Assembly: GCF_000236925.1 (NCBI RefSeq)
Contig: NC_016941.1
Location: 682,001-746,000 of the forward strand
Direction of reading: 5' to 3'
From: Staphylococcus argenteus
Lineage (GTDB): Bacteria; Bacillota; Bacilli; Staphylococcales; Staphylococcaceae
DNA: 64,000 bases
A model generated the notes under the pieces. That model was not told where the DNA came from. It saw only the letters and a program-made list of their open reading frames with translations, and did not search any database. The position numbers and the translations under genes were made by a program. Below, piece after piece: positions 27,284 to 36,556 of the stretch (position 1 is its first letter; each line of letters starts with the position of its first letter).

Positions 27284-27973
27284 TTATAAAAATGTATGTG
27301 AATGTTTCTTTGAAATATTTCTTTCAATACGAAAACCGATTGGCATAATAATAAAAGATAGAATAATAAATACCCAGTTACTTACTTGAATATATGGACC
27401 AAATGCAAGTACCGATTGTGGAATAAAGAACACATAGAAAAATCCTACAATTAGCAAAATTATGGCTAGGTATGTGAATATCCATATCCAATTTGAATTA
27501 TTAAAACATTGCAATTGGATTGTTTTAAAACTGAACCAAATGAATAAGAAGACAATAAAGAATCCAACTATTATAGAAAATGGAAATGAAAAGAAATACA
27601 GATTACTACCATTTTTTTCCATAAAAAAACCTAAAAAGCCTTTAAGAAAACTTACAATACCAATTAATAGTACAATGTGTTGAAATATATATTTGAATAT
27701 ATTTTTAAATGTTTCATTCGGCATTGCTTTTAGTTCTTTTTTTGCATGTGCTTTTGGATCATGATCAAAAAAATCTAAGGCTAATAGACCGTGTTGTTCT
27801 GCGCTTAATAATTGTTTAAGTATACGGTTGATAATTAACTCGGTATCATGTGGATTTACACGAAAATCAGAACGCATATATGTCATATAGTTCTCGAAGA
27901 TTTCTCTATCTGTATTGCTTAACCTTAATGATTTAACATTGTTTTCTTTAGTTAATTGCGCAGTACTTTTCAT
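27284..27973 (-). CDS. DUF1129-like membrane protein
   Basis: A 229-residue protein with a soluble, helical N-terminal 80 residues (LTKENNVKSLRLSNTDREIFENYMTYMR ... LLSAEQHGLLALDFF) and five hydrophobic helices after residue 90. This is the layout of DUF1129 (YoaI/YczC-like) proteins. The N-terminal helices may bind a soluble partner. No catalytic residue is visible. It is convergent with the DUF456 gene and divergent from the acetyltransferase at 28101. Function is unknown. Confidence 0.8.
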   Translation of the reverse strand: MKSTAQLTKENNVKSLRLSNTDREIFENYMTYMRSDFRVNPHDTELIINRILKQLLSAEQHGLLALDFFDHDPKAHAKKELKAMPNETFKNIFKYIFQHIVLLIGIVSFLKGFLGFFMEKNGSNLYFFSFPFSIIVGFFIVFLFIWFSFKTIQLQCFNNSNWIWIFTYLAIILLIVGFFYVFFIPQSVLAFGPYIQVSNWVFIILSFIIMPIGFRIERNISKKHSHTFL

Positions 27974-28067
27974 TGTTGCTTAAGCGCTCCTTTAATAATG
28001 TTTAATTCCAATTTAAAACGGAAATGATTTTATAGTATCAGTAAAACCAATCATATCATATTACACA

Positions 28068-28086
28068 CATAATGATAATGATTAAT
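28068..28086 (+). promoter_or_regulatory. Possible Fur box before the acetyltransferase
   Basis: CATAATGATAATGATTAAT matches 15 of 19 positions of the Fur consensus (GATAATGATAATCATTATC). It ends 14 bases before the start codon, a position where repressor binding would block transcription start. Confidence 0.4.
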
Positions 28087-28100
28087 ATTGGAGAGAGAAA

Positions 28101-28544
28101 ATGAGAGCTTTAAATAAAAATGAGCGAGATTACATTCATCAAATAGCTAATATCCATGAAACATTATTGACTGAAACTGAATCAGGTTATCAACATACAT
28201 CGCTTAGTGTTGCACTTAGATTTGAGATGATATGTTCAAGGTTGGAGTATTCTAATGATAAGATTTATATTGTTGAAAACGAAACACAACTTTGTGCATT
28301 TATTTGGGGACATTTTAATTCGGAGAAACAGATAGTCAGTATTGAATTACTTTATGTAGAGCCACAATTTAGAAACAGGGGTTTAGCTACTATACTGAAG
28401 TGTGGTATTGAGACTTGGGCAAAAAGTATAAAAGCGAAACAAATCATTAGTACAGTACATAAAGACAACGTGACAATGATATCATTGAACAAGCGGTTAG
28501 GGTATCAATTAAGTCACGTGAAAATGTATAAAGATATAGAATAG
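28101..28544 (+). CDS. GNAT-family N-acetyltransferase
   Basis: A 147-residue acetyltransferase. The acetyl-CoA loop is EPQFRNRGLATILKCG and motif B is NVTMISLNKRLGYQ. The N-terminal helix carries the acidic stretch ETLLTETESGYQH. The acceptor is unknown. It follows GGAGAGAG and a putative Fur box. It stands alone between the divergent membrane gene and the lipoprotein. Confidence 0.85.
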   Translation: MRALNKNERDYIHQIANIHETLLTETESGYQHTSLSVALRFEMICSRLEYSNDKIYIVENETQLCAFIWGHFNSEKQIVSIELLYVEPQFRNRGLATILKCGIETWAKSIKAKQIISTVHKDNVTMISLNKRLGYQLSHVKMYKDIE

Positions 28545-28610
28545 GATTAGGATTAAGTAGTCAATTCATGTTAAAATAAAAAGGATTTAAAAGACGTTAA
28601 GGAGTTCAAT

Positions 28611-28991
28611 ATGAAGAAATTTATTATCAGTATCATGGCAATGATGATATTACTAGCTGGTTGTGGTAAAAGCCAAGAGAAGGCATCTCTGGAAAAAGAT
28701 ATCGACAAATTACAAAAAGAAAATAAAAATTTAAAAGATAAAAAAGAAAAGTTAAAACAAGAAAAAGATAAACTAGAAGACAAGCAAAAAGACCTTGAAA
28801 AAGAAGTGAAAGATTTAAAACCATCTAAAGAGGATACTAAAGAAAATAATAAAGATGATAAGAAGGACGACAAAAAAGACAAATCAACTTCACAAAATAA
28901 AGATACAAAAGATAAATCTAAAGCAGATGACAATAAAAAAACTACTACTAAAGATAAAGAACAAAAGTCTAATGATAAAAATCAATCATGA
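28611..28991 (+). CDS. Small lysine-rich coiled-coil lipoprotein
   Basis: A 126-residue lipoprotein: signal sequence with a lipobox ILLAGC and predicted lipidated Cys18, then a coiled coil from about 25 to 65 with repeating KLxKEN/KLKQEKDKLEDK heptads. A highly charged Lys/Asp tail (DDKKDDKKDKSTS...) follows. It is likely surface-exposed on the outer face of the membrane. Function is unknown. The start follows AAGGAG at good spacing. Confidence 0.88.
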   Translation: MKKFIISIMAMMILLAGCGKSQEKASLEKDIDKLQKENKNLKDKKEKLKQEKDKLEDKQKDLEKEVKDLKPSKEDTKENNKDDKKDDKKDKSTSQNKDTKDKSKADDNKKTTTKDKEQKSNDKNQS

Positions 28992-29004
28992 TACGAGAGA
29001 TGAA

Positions 29005-29045
29005 AAGGGCTTAACATGATACATAACGTTTCAAGCCTTATTTTA
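29005..29045 (+). terminator. Probable terminator after the lipoprotein gene
   Basis: AAGGGCTT pairs with AAGCCTT, followed by ATTTT. The stem is short. Confidence 0.5.
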
Positions 29046-29130
29046 AGGGTATGTATTAATTAAAATTATGACGACGATTAAAAACAATACTCACTATTCA
29101 ACTTCGTAATGATTAAAGGAGAGATATGGC

Positions 29131-29430
29131 ATGCATGAACAAGATTTTAAAATTTTAGAAGGTCAAAATATTACTTTACCAGAGTTAGGTAGAGAATTAG
29201 AAAATATTACCGGACGAACAATTGTAGATTCTACTGGAGAAATTAAGCGTGTGATTGCACAATTACCCAATTTTGAGTCTGAGACAGATACATTTGTAGC
29301 TACATATCGACTAAATCATCAACAAGATTTTATAGATGCAACATTTACTGCGTTAAAGTCGGACCGATCAAGATTAAAAGAAGTACCAGTACATGTTGAA
29401 CTAATTAGTTATATTTCAAAATCTGAATAA
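29131..29430 (+). CDS. Small hypothetical protein
   Basis: A 99-residue cytosolic protein of unknown function, preceded by AAAGGAGAG. It begins with an acidic helix (LPELGRELENITG) and continues in mixed strand/helix. There is no cysteine or membrane segment. It is separated from the next gene by a terminator, so it is probably monocistronic. Confidence 0.75.
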   Translation: MHEQDFKILEGQNITLPELGRELENITGRTIVDSTGEIKRVIAQLPNFESETDTFVATYRLNHQQDFIDATFTALKSDRSRLKEVPVHVELISYISKSE

Positions 29431-29441
29431 TTTATTATCCG

Positions 29442-29480
29442 AAACACAGAGTTGATTATCATGTCGATTTTGTGTTTTTT
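29442..29480 (+). terminator. Rho-independent terminator
   Basis: AAACACA pairs with TGTGTTT through an inner TTGA/TCGA stem, with six T. Confidence 0.8.
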
Positions 29481-29511
29481 ATTGAAATTGTTTTATAGGA
29501 GTTGTAATAAC

Positions 29512-30054
29512 ATGATTTATTGTGAAACTGATCGTCTGATTTTACGAGATTGGCATGAAGACGATTTATTACATTTTCAAAAAATGAATGCAAATCATGA
29601 CGTACGAAAATACTTTCCAAGTTTATTAAGTTATCGACGTTCAGAATTGGATATGAGGAAAATGGATACTATTATTAAAGATTATGGTATAGGTTTATTT
29701 GCTGTTGAAGAAAAAGCGTCTCGTCAATGGATTGGTTTTATAGGGTTAAATTACATTCCTGAAACTAGTGAATATCCTTTCAAGGAATTGCCAATATATG
29801 AAATAGGGTGGCGGTTGTTACCACAATATTGGGGACAAGGTATGGCTACTGAAGGTGCAAAAGCTGTATTAAAACTAGCAAAAAAACATAATATACAAGA
29901 CGTATATAGTTTTACTGCTGAAGCTAACAAAGCGTCACAACGTGTAATGGAAAAAATAGGAATGTCATATTATGATCAATTTGAGTTACCTCATTTGAGT
30001 AAGTATCATTTATTAAAAAGACAAGTACGTTATTACATAGATTTGAGTAAGTAA
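29512..30054 (+). CDS. RimJ/RimL-type GNAT acetyltransferase
   Basis: A 180-residue acetyltransferase of the RimJ/RimL (ribosomal protein alanine acetyltransferase-like) group, starting with ETDRLILRDWHEDDL. The acetyl-CoA loop is LLPQYWGQGMATEGAKAV and the later block is EANKASQRVMEKIGMSY. I chose ATG 29512 because TAGGAG precedes it; an upstream in-frame ATG lies in the terminator. The acceptor is unknown, and the family also acts on small molecules. Confidence 0.88.
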   Translation: MIYCETDRLILRDWHEDDLLHFQKMNANHDVRKYFPSLLSYRRSELDMRKMDTIIKDYGIGLFAVEEKASRQWIGFIGLNYIPETSEYPFKELPIYEIGWRLLPQYWGQGMATEGAKAVLKLAKKHNIQDVYSFTAEANKASQRVMEKIGMSYYDQFELPHLSKYHLLKRQVRYYIDLSK

Positions 30055-30111
30055 TATCGTATATGACAATGATACTTCAAAGAAAAATAAAGAAGTGGGG
30101 CAGAAATGATA

Positions 30112-30147
30112 AAGAACCACTAATGGTTTATTATATAGTGGTTCTTA
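30112..30147. repeat. Dispersed AAGAACCACTA hairpin, copy 2
   Basis: AAGAACCACTA pairs with TAGTGGTTCTT, with the GGGGCAGAAATGATA prefix common in S. aureus intergenic repeats. It lies between convergent genes and probably ends both transcripts. Confidence 0.6.
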
Positions 30148-30279
30148 TACTTTAACTATAACTAATGTGTACTTAAAAAATTGAAAAAGTTTGTTGCAAG
30201 CGCATTTTCACTCAGTCAATTACTGAGAATATAACATTGATTTATGTCGCACGTATTTATTTAATTTGGGAAACGCACC

Positions 30280-30846
30280 TTAATCATATGTACGTGTTCC
30301 TAACGGTTTGAAATTCAAAATTGCTTCCACCAAAGATTCTTTTGAGTCACATAATGGCGCAAGAGCACGATACTTCGGATCAATAAATCCTTCTTCTATC
30401 ATATGATCTATCATTGACTGTAGTGGATCAAAAAAGCCATTAATATTATATATAGCAATTGGTTTTTCGTGAATACCAATTTGAGCCCAACTATACATTT
30501 CAAAAAATTCTTCGAGAGACCCGGCACCACCAGGAGCCATAACAAATGCATCGGCAAGTTCAGCCATTTTATTTTTACGTTCATGCATAGAATCTACTAA
30601 AATTAATTCTGTTAGACGTTGACTAGTAATTTCGCGTTCATCTAGCATTTTAGGCATGACACCAATAACTTTACCACCATGATCTAAAACGCCATCTTGA
30701 ATGGCACCCATAATTCCAATTGACCCTGCACCAAATACTAACTCATAGCCTTGTTCAGCAAAGTATTTTCCTAATTCATAGGCTTTTTTGACATATGAAG
30801 GATTATGGCCTTTACTTGCGCCACAATATACCGCGATTCGTTTCAT
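30280..30846 (-). CDS. LOG-family nucleoside-5'-monophosphate phosphoribohydrolase
   Basis: A 188-residue Rossmann-like protein of the LOG (YvdD/TIGR00730) family, which hydrolyses nucleoside monophosphates to base and ribose 5-phosphate. The N-terminal IAVYCGASKG and the GSIGIMG block are present, as is the signature PGGAGSLEEFFEMYSW; usual members have PGGxGTxxE, so Thr is replaced by Ser. The conserved arginine is in MHERKNKM. The gene starts one base from the end of the YqxD-like gene, which is upstream on the same strand. Confidence 0.9.
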   Translation of the reverse strand: MKRIAVYCGASKGHNPSYVKKAYELGKYFAEQGYELVFGAGSIGIMGAIQDGVLDHGGKVIGVMPKMLDEREITSQRLTELILVDSMHERKNKMAELADAFVMAPGGAGSLEEFFEMYSWAQIGIHEKPIAIYNINGFFDPLQSMIDHMIEEGFIDPKYRALAPLCDSKESLVEAILNFKPLGTRTYD

Positions 30847-31305
30847 TTAGTTTCTCTCCCTTGCTTGATGAATAATTTTTGATAATGACATTTCAAATGT
30901 TTTCTTATCTTGTTTAGTAAAAGGAGGTGGGCCTTTGTGGCGACCACCTTGTTTTCTAATTTGTGCATTAAGATATCGTTTATCTAAAAGTTGTTGAATA
31001 TTTTTAGGGGTGTATATCTTTCCATTATGATGCATTACAGTATCCACTTTTTCGATTAATAAACTCGCAAGACCGTAATCTTGAGTGATAACAATGTCCT
31101 CATCTTTAGAAAGTTGAACAATTTTATAATCAACTGCATCAGGTCCATCATCAACATAAACTGTTGATACATGTGGAGGATATACTTGATTTGAGTAATG
31201 GCTAAAGCTACGAATGATTGTCACAAAAATGCCTGTCTCAGTTGTTAAGTCAATTATTGAATTAACAACAGGACAAGCATCTCCATCAATGATAATATTC
31301 GTCAC
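30847..31305 (-). CDS. UPF0178 (YaiI/YqxD) PIN-like protein
   Basis: A 152-residue protein of the YaiI/YqxD/UPF0178 family. It has the fold of a PIN-type nuclease with conserved acidic residues: DGDACPV near the start, VDDGPDAVDY and ITQDYGLASLL. A basic segment (RKQGGRHKGPPPF) near the C-terminus may bind nucleic acid. No enzymatic activity is established for the family. It abuts the LOG gene and lies two bases from the coiled-coil gene, so the three make one operon on the minus strand. Confidence 0.88.
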   Translation of the reverse strand: MTNIIIDGDACPVVNSIIDLTTETGIFVTIIRSFSHYSNQVYPPHVSTVYVDDGPDAVDYKIVQLSKDEDIVITQDYGLASLLIEKVDTVMHHNGKIYTPKNIQQLLDKRYLNAQIRKQGGRHKGPPPFTKQDKKTFEMSLSKIIHQARERN

Positions 31306-31307
31306 TA

Positions 31308-31991
31308 TTATGCCTCAGTATCATTACTTTTATTTTGTGTTTTTGGGCTTTTAGCAACATAATCTTTATATTTTTTAAATGACTTGATGCGTGCTTTTTC
31401 AGCTTCTTGTTGTTGTTTTTGTTCTTCTTTGTGACGTTTTTCTATATTTTTTTGTAATTTTTTATTCATCTTGTCAATTTCTTTACGATTTTTTTCTGCA
31501 AGTTTATCGCCTTTTTTCTCGGTCTTTTCGTCTAACTTAGCAGGTGTCAGTCCAACTTTTTCTTCATACTTCTGCGACTTTTTCATATCTTTAATACGCT
31601 GTAATTGATTTTTTTCACGCTCTTTTTGTTCTTCTTTATGACGTTTTTCAATATTTTTTTGAAGGATTTTATTCATTTTATCTGCATCTTTGCGATTTTG
31701 TTTTGCTAATTTCTCGCCTTTTTTCTCAATATAGGCAGGATCGTGTTCTCTAGCAAACTTTTTCAGTTCACGTTTATTTTCAAAATCTTGTTTTTTATCA
31801 CCAACATATTCTTTAACATCACTAGCTGTATTGCTAATTACTGTAGATGTTTTCGAAGCTACTTTACTAGTTGCATTAGTAACTTTTTGTACATCAGGAT
31901 GTTGTTTAATTCGTTTGCGTTCAACAAACAAAGGTACTAATACTATTGGTAACACATTAATCATAAATTTGATGACTTTTTTCTTATCCAT
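31308..31991 (-). CDS. Membrane-anchored protein with a duplicated coiled-coil module
   Basis: A 227-residue protein: short basic N-terminus, one hydrophobic anchor at about residues 6-22 (KFMINVLPIVLVPLFV), then charged coiled coil. A block of about 40 residues is duplicated near 100-140 and 163-203: each copy has GxKLAxxNRK, then DKMNK, LQKNIEKRHKEEQK. The protein likely lies in the cytoplasm beneath the membrane or is exposed, depending on topology. I chose ATG 31991, which follows GGAGG; further-upstream in-frame codons lack this. No known domain is recognised. Confidence 0.8.
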   Translation of the reverse strand: MDKKKVIKFMINVLPIVLVPLFVERKRIKQHPDVQKVTNATSKVASKTSTVISNTASDVKEYVGDKKQDFENKRELKKFAREHDPAYIEKKGEKLAKQNRKDADKMNKILQKNIEKRHKEEQKEREKNQLQRIKDMKKSQKYEEKVGLTPAKLDEKTEKKGDKLAEKNRKEIDKMNKKLQKNIEKRHKEEQKQQQEAEKARIKSFKKYKDYVAKSPKTQNKSNDTEA

Positions 31992-32095
31992 AGATCTTGC
32001 CTCCATAATTACTTTATTATTTTTACATACCCTATGATACATCAATATAAACGATGAGAGTAGTGAATTCACCTATGTATTTTATGTTTTTGAAA

Positions 32096-32140
32096 AGTAA
32101 AAATAAAGACTGCCAATTAAGTATAACTTAACTGACAGTC
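32096..32140 (-). terminator. Rho-independent terminator of uppP
   Basis: On the minus strand GACTGTCAGTTAAGT pairs with ACTTAATTGGCAGTC, followed by a T-rich tail. Confidence 0.85.
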
Positions 32141-32155
32141 CACATTTAAAATGAA

Positions 32156-33031
32156 TTAAATGCCTTTTCCAATGCCAAAACCGAAATACAAAATTGCAAT
32201 AAAGATAACTAAGATAATTCTGTATATGGCAAATGGGATTAATTTAATTTTATTAATAAGATGTAGGAATGTTTTAATAGCAATCAAACCTACTGTAAAT
32301 GCAGCTAAAAATCCTAAAATATAAAATGGAATGTCTGCAATTTGAATGTCTTGATAATGTTTTAATAGTGACAAGCCACTAGCAGCTAACATAATTGGTA
32401 CGGCCATAATAAATGTGAAATCTGATGCTGCTTTATGATTTAGTTTCATCAATACACCAGTAGAGATTGTAGAGCCTGAACGGCTGAAGCCAGGCCACAT
32501 TGCTACTGCTTGAGAGATACCAATAACAAATGCTTGGAGATAATTAATTTGATCAACGGTTTGTTGATTTTTAACTTTAGCTGAATATTTATCAGCAATA
32601 ATCATATAAATTGCACCAACGAATAATCCAATCATAACGGTAGGGACACTGAAAAGATGTTCTTCAATAAAGTTATCGAATAACAATCCCAAAATACCAG
32701 CTGGTATCATACCTACTAACACATGTAATAGATTCAATCGTCGAGGCTTTGAGCGTCGTTGTTGATTATTGTCTACATCAACGTGTTTGTGTTTACCAAT
32801 ATGTAATATCTCTAAGAAGCGTTCGCGGAACACCCACGCTGCTGCAAAAACAGAACCTAATTGAATAACAATTTTGAACGTAAATGCTGATTGAGAACCT
32901 AAAAATTCAGATGACTTTAACCACATATCATCAACAAGAATCATATGTCCAGTAGAAGAAACAGGTGCAAATTCTGTTAATCCTTCGACGATTCCTAAGA
33001 TAATACCTTTAATTAATTCAATGATAAACAT
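32156..33031 (-). CDS. uppP: Undecaprenyl-diphosphatase UppP (BacA)
   Basis: A membrane enzyme of 291 residues that dephosphorylates undecaprenyl diphosphate, recycling the lipid carrier for peptidoglycan and teichoic acid; extra dosage gives bacitracin resistance. The two signature regions are present: GIVEGLTEFAPVSSTGHM near residue 15 (family consensus E-x-x-x-E and SSTGHL) and MWPGFSRSGSTIS near residue 175 with the catalytic Arg and Ser. About eight membrane helices follow. It is transcribed alone from a region divergent to the cydD-like gene. Confidence 0.94.
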   Translation of the reverse strand: MFIIELIKGIILGIVEGLTEFAPVSSTGHMILVDDMWLKSSEFLGSQSAFTFKIVIQLGSVFAAAWVFRERFLEILHIGKHKHVDVDNNQQRRSKPRRLNLLHVLVGMIPAGILGLLFDNFIEEHLFSVPTVMIGLFVGAIYMIIADKYSAKVKNQQTVDQINYLQAFVIGISQAVAMWPGFSRSGSTISTGVLMKLNHKAASDFTFIMAVPIMLAASGLSLLKHYQDIQIADIPFYILGFLAAFTVGLIAIKTFLHLINKIKLIPFAIYRIILVIFIAILYFGFGIGKGI

Positions 33032-33224
33032 TATTTACCCACTTTCATAACTCAATTTAATTAGTCTAAATATCAAAATTACCATATTATGATAGCATAT
33101 TCATTTAAATACATGCCAGTTCTAGTTATAATACGAGACTAAAGGTGTAAATATTCAACTGCTTTTACATGAAAAAATTCAAAATTTTAATGAGCTATTT
33201 AATTTGATTTTAAGGAAAACCTTT

Positions 33225-33230
33225 TATAAT
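33225..33230 (+). promoter_or_regulatory. Probable -10 box of the cydD-like gene
   Basis: A consensus TATAAT sits 20 bases before GTG 33250, implying a leader of only about 13 bases and favouring that start over TTG 33235. An AATTTG hexamer 18 bases upstream is a weak -35. Confidence 0.5.
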
Positions 33231-33249
33231 AGGTTTGGGTGATATAATT

Positions 33250-34881
33250 GTGAAAAAATTAACAACAATATTGTTTCAATATAAAGTATTTCCAGTACTA
33301 ATGTTCGTTGTAAGTACTGCACTTGGGTTGCTCGTTATAACTCAAAACATTTTAATCGCAGATTTTTTGTCTAAAATTATAAAACATCAATTACAAGGTC
33401 TGTGGCCTATTTTATTCATTTTACTTGCTGTGCTTTTATTAAGAGCAACTGTACAATTTCTAAATCAATGGTTGGGTGACACATTAGCATTTAAAGTAAA
33501 GCATATGTTAAGACAACGTGTCATTCATGCAAATCGGATTTATCCAATTGGGGAACAAATGACAATTCTCACTGAAAATATAGATGGATTAGCACCATTT
33601 TATAAAAGTTATTTACCTCAAGTATTCAAATCTATGATGGTTCCATTTATTATTATCGTCACTATGTTTTTCATTCATTTAAATACTGCTTTAATTATGT
33701 TAATAACTGCACCGTTTATCCCATTGTTTTATATTATTTTCGGTCTAAAAACACGAGATGAATCAAAAGACCAAATGACATATTTAAATCAATTTAGCCA
33801 ACGTTTTTTAAATATTGCAAAAGGATTAGTTACGTTAAAATTATTTAATCGTACAGATAAAGCTGCTAAGCATATTTACGATGATAGTACACAGTTTAGA
33901 ACATTGACGATGCGTATATTACGTAGTGCCTTTTTATCGGGGTTAATGCTTGAATTCATAAGCATGTTAGGTATAGGCCTTGTTGCGTTGGAAGCAACAT
34001 TAAGCCTAGTAGTATTTCATCATATTGATTTTAAAACAGCTGCAATTGCGATTATTTTAGCGCCTGAATTTTATAATGCAATCAAGGATTTGGGACAAGC
34101 GTTTCATACAGGTAAACAAAGTGAAGGTGCAAGTGATGTCGTCTTCGATTTTCTAGAACAATCTAATGATAATAAGGCAGCTCAAATAAAATATTCATCA
34201 GAGCAGCAACCATTTATTCGCTTAAGTGATGTATCTTTTCGTTATGCTAATACTGAGAGATTTGTATTGAATAAAATAAATATAGATATCGCGAAAGGTG
34301 ATCAAATAGCACTTGTTGGACCTAGTGGCGCAGGTAAATCAACATTGACACATATAATCTCAGGAGCATACTCACCAACAAGTGGGATTATTAGTACAAA
34401 TCAAGACAATATCAATATTGGTATTTTAAGTCAGCATCCTTATATTTTTAGCGCTTCAATAAAGGATAATATTACGATGTTTAAAGACATGGAGAATAGC
34501 AAAGTTGAAGCTGTACTCAATGAGGTTGGTTTGCTTGATAAAGTCCAAACTTATAAACATAGTATTGATACAAAAATTGGTGAAGGTGGGGAGATGCTAT
34601 CGGGAGGACAAATGAGACGTATAGAACTTTGTCGTCTATTAGTTATGCAACCAGATCTCGTTATTTTTGATGAGCATGCAACTGGTTTGGATATACAAAC
34701 AGAACATATGATTCAGAATGTTTTATTTAAACACTTTAGAGATTCGACAATGATTGTCATAGCACATAGAGATAATACGATTCGCCATTTACGAAGACGT
34801 GTCTACTTAGAAAAAGGAAAAGTGCTAGCAGATGATTATAATATTTCAGTAAATTTAGCAGAAAATGGTGAGCGCTCATGA
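33250..34881 (+). CDS. cydD: ABC exporter subunit, CydD-like
   Basis: A half-size ABC exporter of 543 residues: six membrane helices in the first 300 residues, then an ATPase domain. Walker A is GPSGAGKST, the signature LSGGQMRR and Walker B VIFDEHATGLD. In Walker B a histidine follows the catalytic glutamate where proline is usual. By homology the CydDC heterodimer exports thiol reductants or handles heme for cytochrome bd assembly; the assignment to thiols here is by family only. It overlaps the cydC-like gene by 4 bases. GTG 33250 is chosen over TTG 33235 because the promoter is so close. Confidence 0.82.
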   Translation: MKKLTTILFQYKVFPVLMFVVSTALGLLVITQNILIADFLSKIIKHQLQGLWPILFILLAVLLLRATVQFLNQWLGDTLAFKVKHMLRQRVIHANRIYPIGEQMTILTENIDGLAPFYKSYLPQVFKSMMVPFIIIVTMFFIHLNTALIMLITAPFIPLFYIIFGLKTRDESKDQMTYLNQFSQRFLNIAKGLVTLKLFNRTDKAAKHIYDDSTQFRTLTMRILRSAFLSGLMLEFISMLGIGLVALEATLSLVVFHHIDFKTAAIAIILAPEFYNAIKDLGQAFHTGKQSEGASDVVFDFLEQSNDNKAAQIKYSSEQQPFIRLSDVSFRYANTERFVLNKINIDIAKGDQIALVGPSGAGKSTLTHIISGAYSPTSGIISTNQDNINIGILSQHPYIFSASIKDNITMFKDMENSKVEAVLNEVGLLDKVQTYKHSIDTKIGEGGEMLSGGQMRRIELCRLLVMQPDLVIFDEHATGLDIQTEHMIQNVLFKHFRDSTMIVIAHRDNTIRHLRRRVYLEKGKVLADDYNISVNLAENGERS

Positions 34882-36554
34882 AAACACGACTAAAATTTCA
34901 ATTAGATAAGGATTTAATTTTGGCAATAGTTGTCGGCGTTACTGGAAGTTTAGTTGCACTTGCTATGTTCTTTTTAAGTGGATATATGGTGACACAAAGT
35001 GCATTAGGTGCTCCACTTTACGCATTAATGATTTTAGTTGTTACTGTTAAACTATTTGGATTTTTAAGGGCAATCACACGATATGTGGAACGTCTTGTTT
35101 CTCATAAAGCAACATTTACAATGTTACGTGATATTCGAGTGCAATTTTTTGGGAAATTAGTTAATGTCATTCCCAATGTTTATCGTAAGTTAAGTTCGAG
35201 TGATTTAATTGCTCGTATGATAAGTCGTGTGGAGGCGCTACAAAATATATATCTTCGTGTTTATTATCCGCCAATCGTTATTGGATTGACAGCCGTTGTT
35301 ACAGCAGTGGTTATATTATTTATATCGATTGGTCATGCGATATTAATCATGTTTAGTATGTTGCTCACACTACTTATTGTTCCTTGGTTAAGTGCTAAAA
35401 AAGCGCGTACTTTAAAAAAGTATGTTACTGAAGAACAATCTCAATTTTTAAATTGTTTTTATGATTACAAAGCTGGAATGGGAGAATTAAAACGTTTTAA
35501 ACGTGTTGAGATGTATCGAGAAGCATTGATGCGTAAGCTAAGTCAATTTGATCATTTGCAGCTTAAAGAACAGAGATTTTTAACATTATATGATTTTATT
35601 TTAAATATTGTGGCTATGATTTCGATATTTGGTAGTTTGGTTTTAGGGTTAATTCAAATTAATGCAGGACATTTAAACATAATTTATATGACAAGTATTG
35701 TACTGATGATATTAACGTTATTTGAACAGGCTGTTCCAATGACTAACGTTGCATATTATAAAGCAGATACAGACCAAGCTTTACATGATATTAATGAAGT
35801 GATATCAACACCAACAGCCAACGGATATTCGTCTTTAAATTATGATATGGTGGGATCAGACCAAGTATTTGATATTAAACATGCGAGCTTTAAATATTGG
35901 AATCAGCAATCCTATGTATTACAAGATATTAATTTTAAAGTTAATAGAGGAGAAAAAGTTGCTATTGTGGGACCATCTGGTTCTGGAAAGAGTACTTTAC
36001 TACAAATAATGGCAGGACTGTATCAACTAGATAATGGTTCTGTTTTATATGAAAGTATGAATATGGTTGAAATCAATGACAAAGATAAATTTGAAACTTT
36101 AAATGTCCTGTTACAAACGCAACAGTTATTTGATGGTACATTACGTGATAATTTATTTACTGAAGCAGACGATGAAATTATTTATAACATTTTCAATCAA
36201 CTTGATTTAACTCATTTATCATTAGAACAGCATTTAGATTTAAATGGTAGTACATTGTCTGGTGGTGAAATACAAAGATTAGCTATTGCTAGAATGATGT
36301 TGAAAGAACATTCAAAAACATGGATATTAGATGAGCCATCGACAGCTTTAGATCAACAAAATACTACAAAAGTAATGGATTTAATAGAAGCACAAGCCCA
36401 AACGTTAATTGTCGCTACACACGATTTAAATTTATTGTCACGTTTTGACACCATCATCGTGATGATAAATGGTAAAATAGTTGAAAAGGGAAACTATCAA
36501 CAATTACTTGCTGAGCAAGGTGCTTTATGGAATATGATTCAATATAATGCATAA
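34878..36554 (+). CDS. cydC: ABC exporter subunit, CydC-like
   Basis: The partner half-transporter, 558 residues, with six membrane helices then an ATPase domain. Walker A is GPSGSGKST, the signature LSGGEIQR and Walker B WILDEPSTALD, so this half has the canonical catalytic residues that its partner partly lacks. It begins inside the end of the cydD-like gene (ATGA overlap). A strong terminator follows, shared with the convergent mgrA. Confidence 0.85.
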   Translation: MKTRLKFQLDKDLILAIVVGVTGSLVALAMFFLSGYMVTQSALGAPLYALMILVVTVKLFGFLRAITRYVERLVSHKATFTMLRDIRVQFFGKLVNVIPNVYRKLSSSDLIARMISRVEALQNIYLRVYYPPIVIGLTAVVTAVVILFISIGHAILIMFSMLLTLLIVPWLSAKKARTLKKYVTEEQSQFLNCFYDYKAGMGELKRFKRVEMYREALMRKLSQFDHLQLKEQRFLTLYDFILNIVAMISIFGSLVLGLIQINAGHLNIIYMTSIVLMILTLFEQAVPMTNVAYYKADTDQALHDINEVISTPTANGYSSLNYDMVGSDQVFDIKHASFKYWNQQSYVLQDINFKVNRGEKVAIVGPSGSGKSTLLQIMAGLYQLDNGSVLYESMNMVEINDKDKFETLNVLLQTQQLFDGTLRDNLFTEADDEIIYNIFNQLDLTHLSLEQHLDLNGSTLSGGEIQRLAIARMMLKEHSKTWILDEPSTALDQQNTTKVMDLIEAQAQTLIVATHDLNLLSRFDTIIVMINGKIVEKGNYQQLLAEQGALWNMIQYNA

Positions 36555-36556
36555 CA

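Noticed and set aside
28571..28933. A serine-rich open frame antisense to the coiled-coil lipoprotein gene.
   Set aside because: It is the mirror of the Lys/Asp-rich coding strand; the plus frame has a lipobox and a ribosome-binding site.
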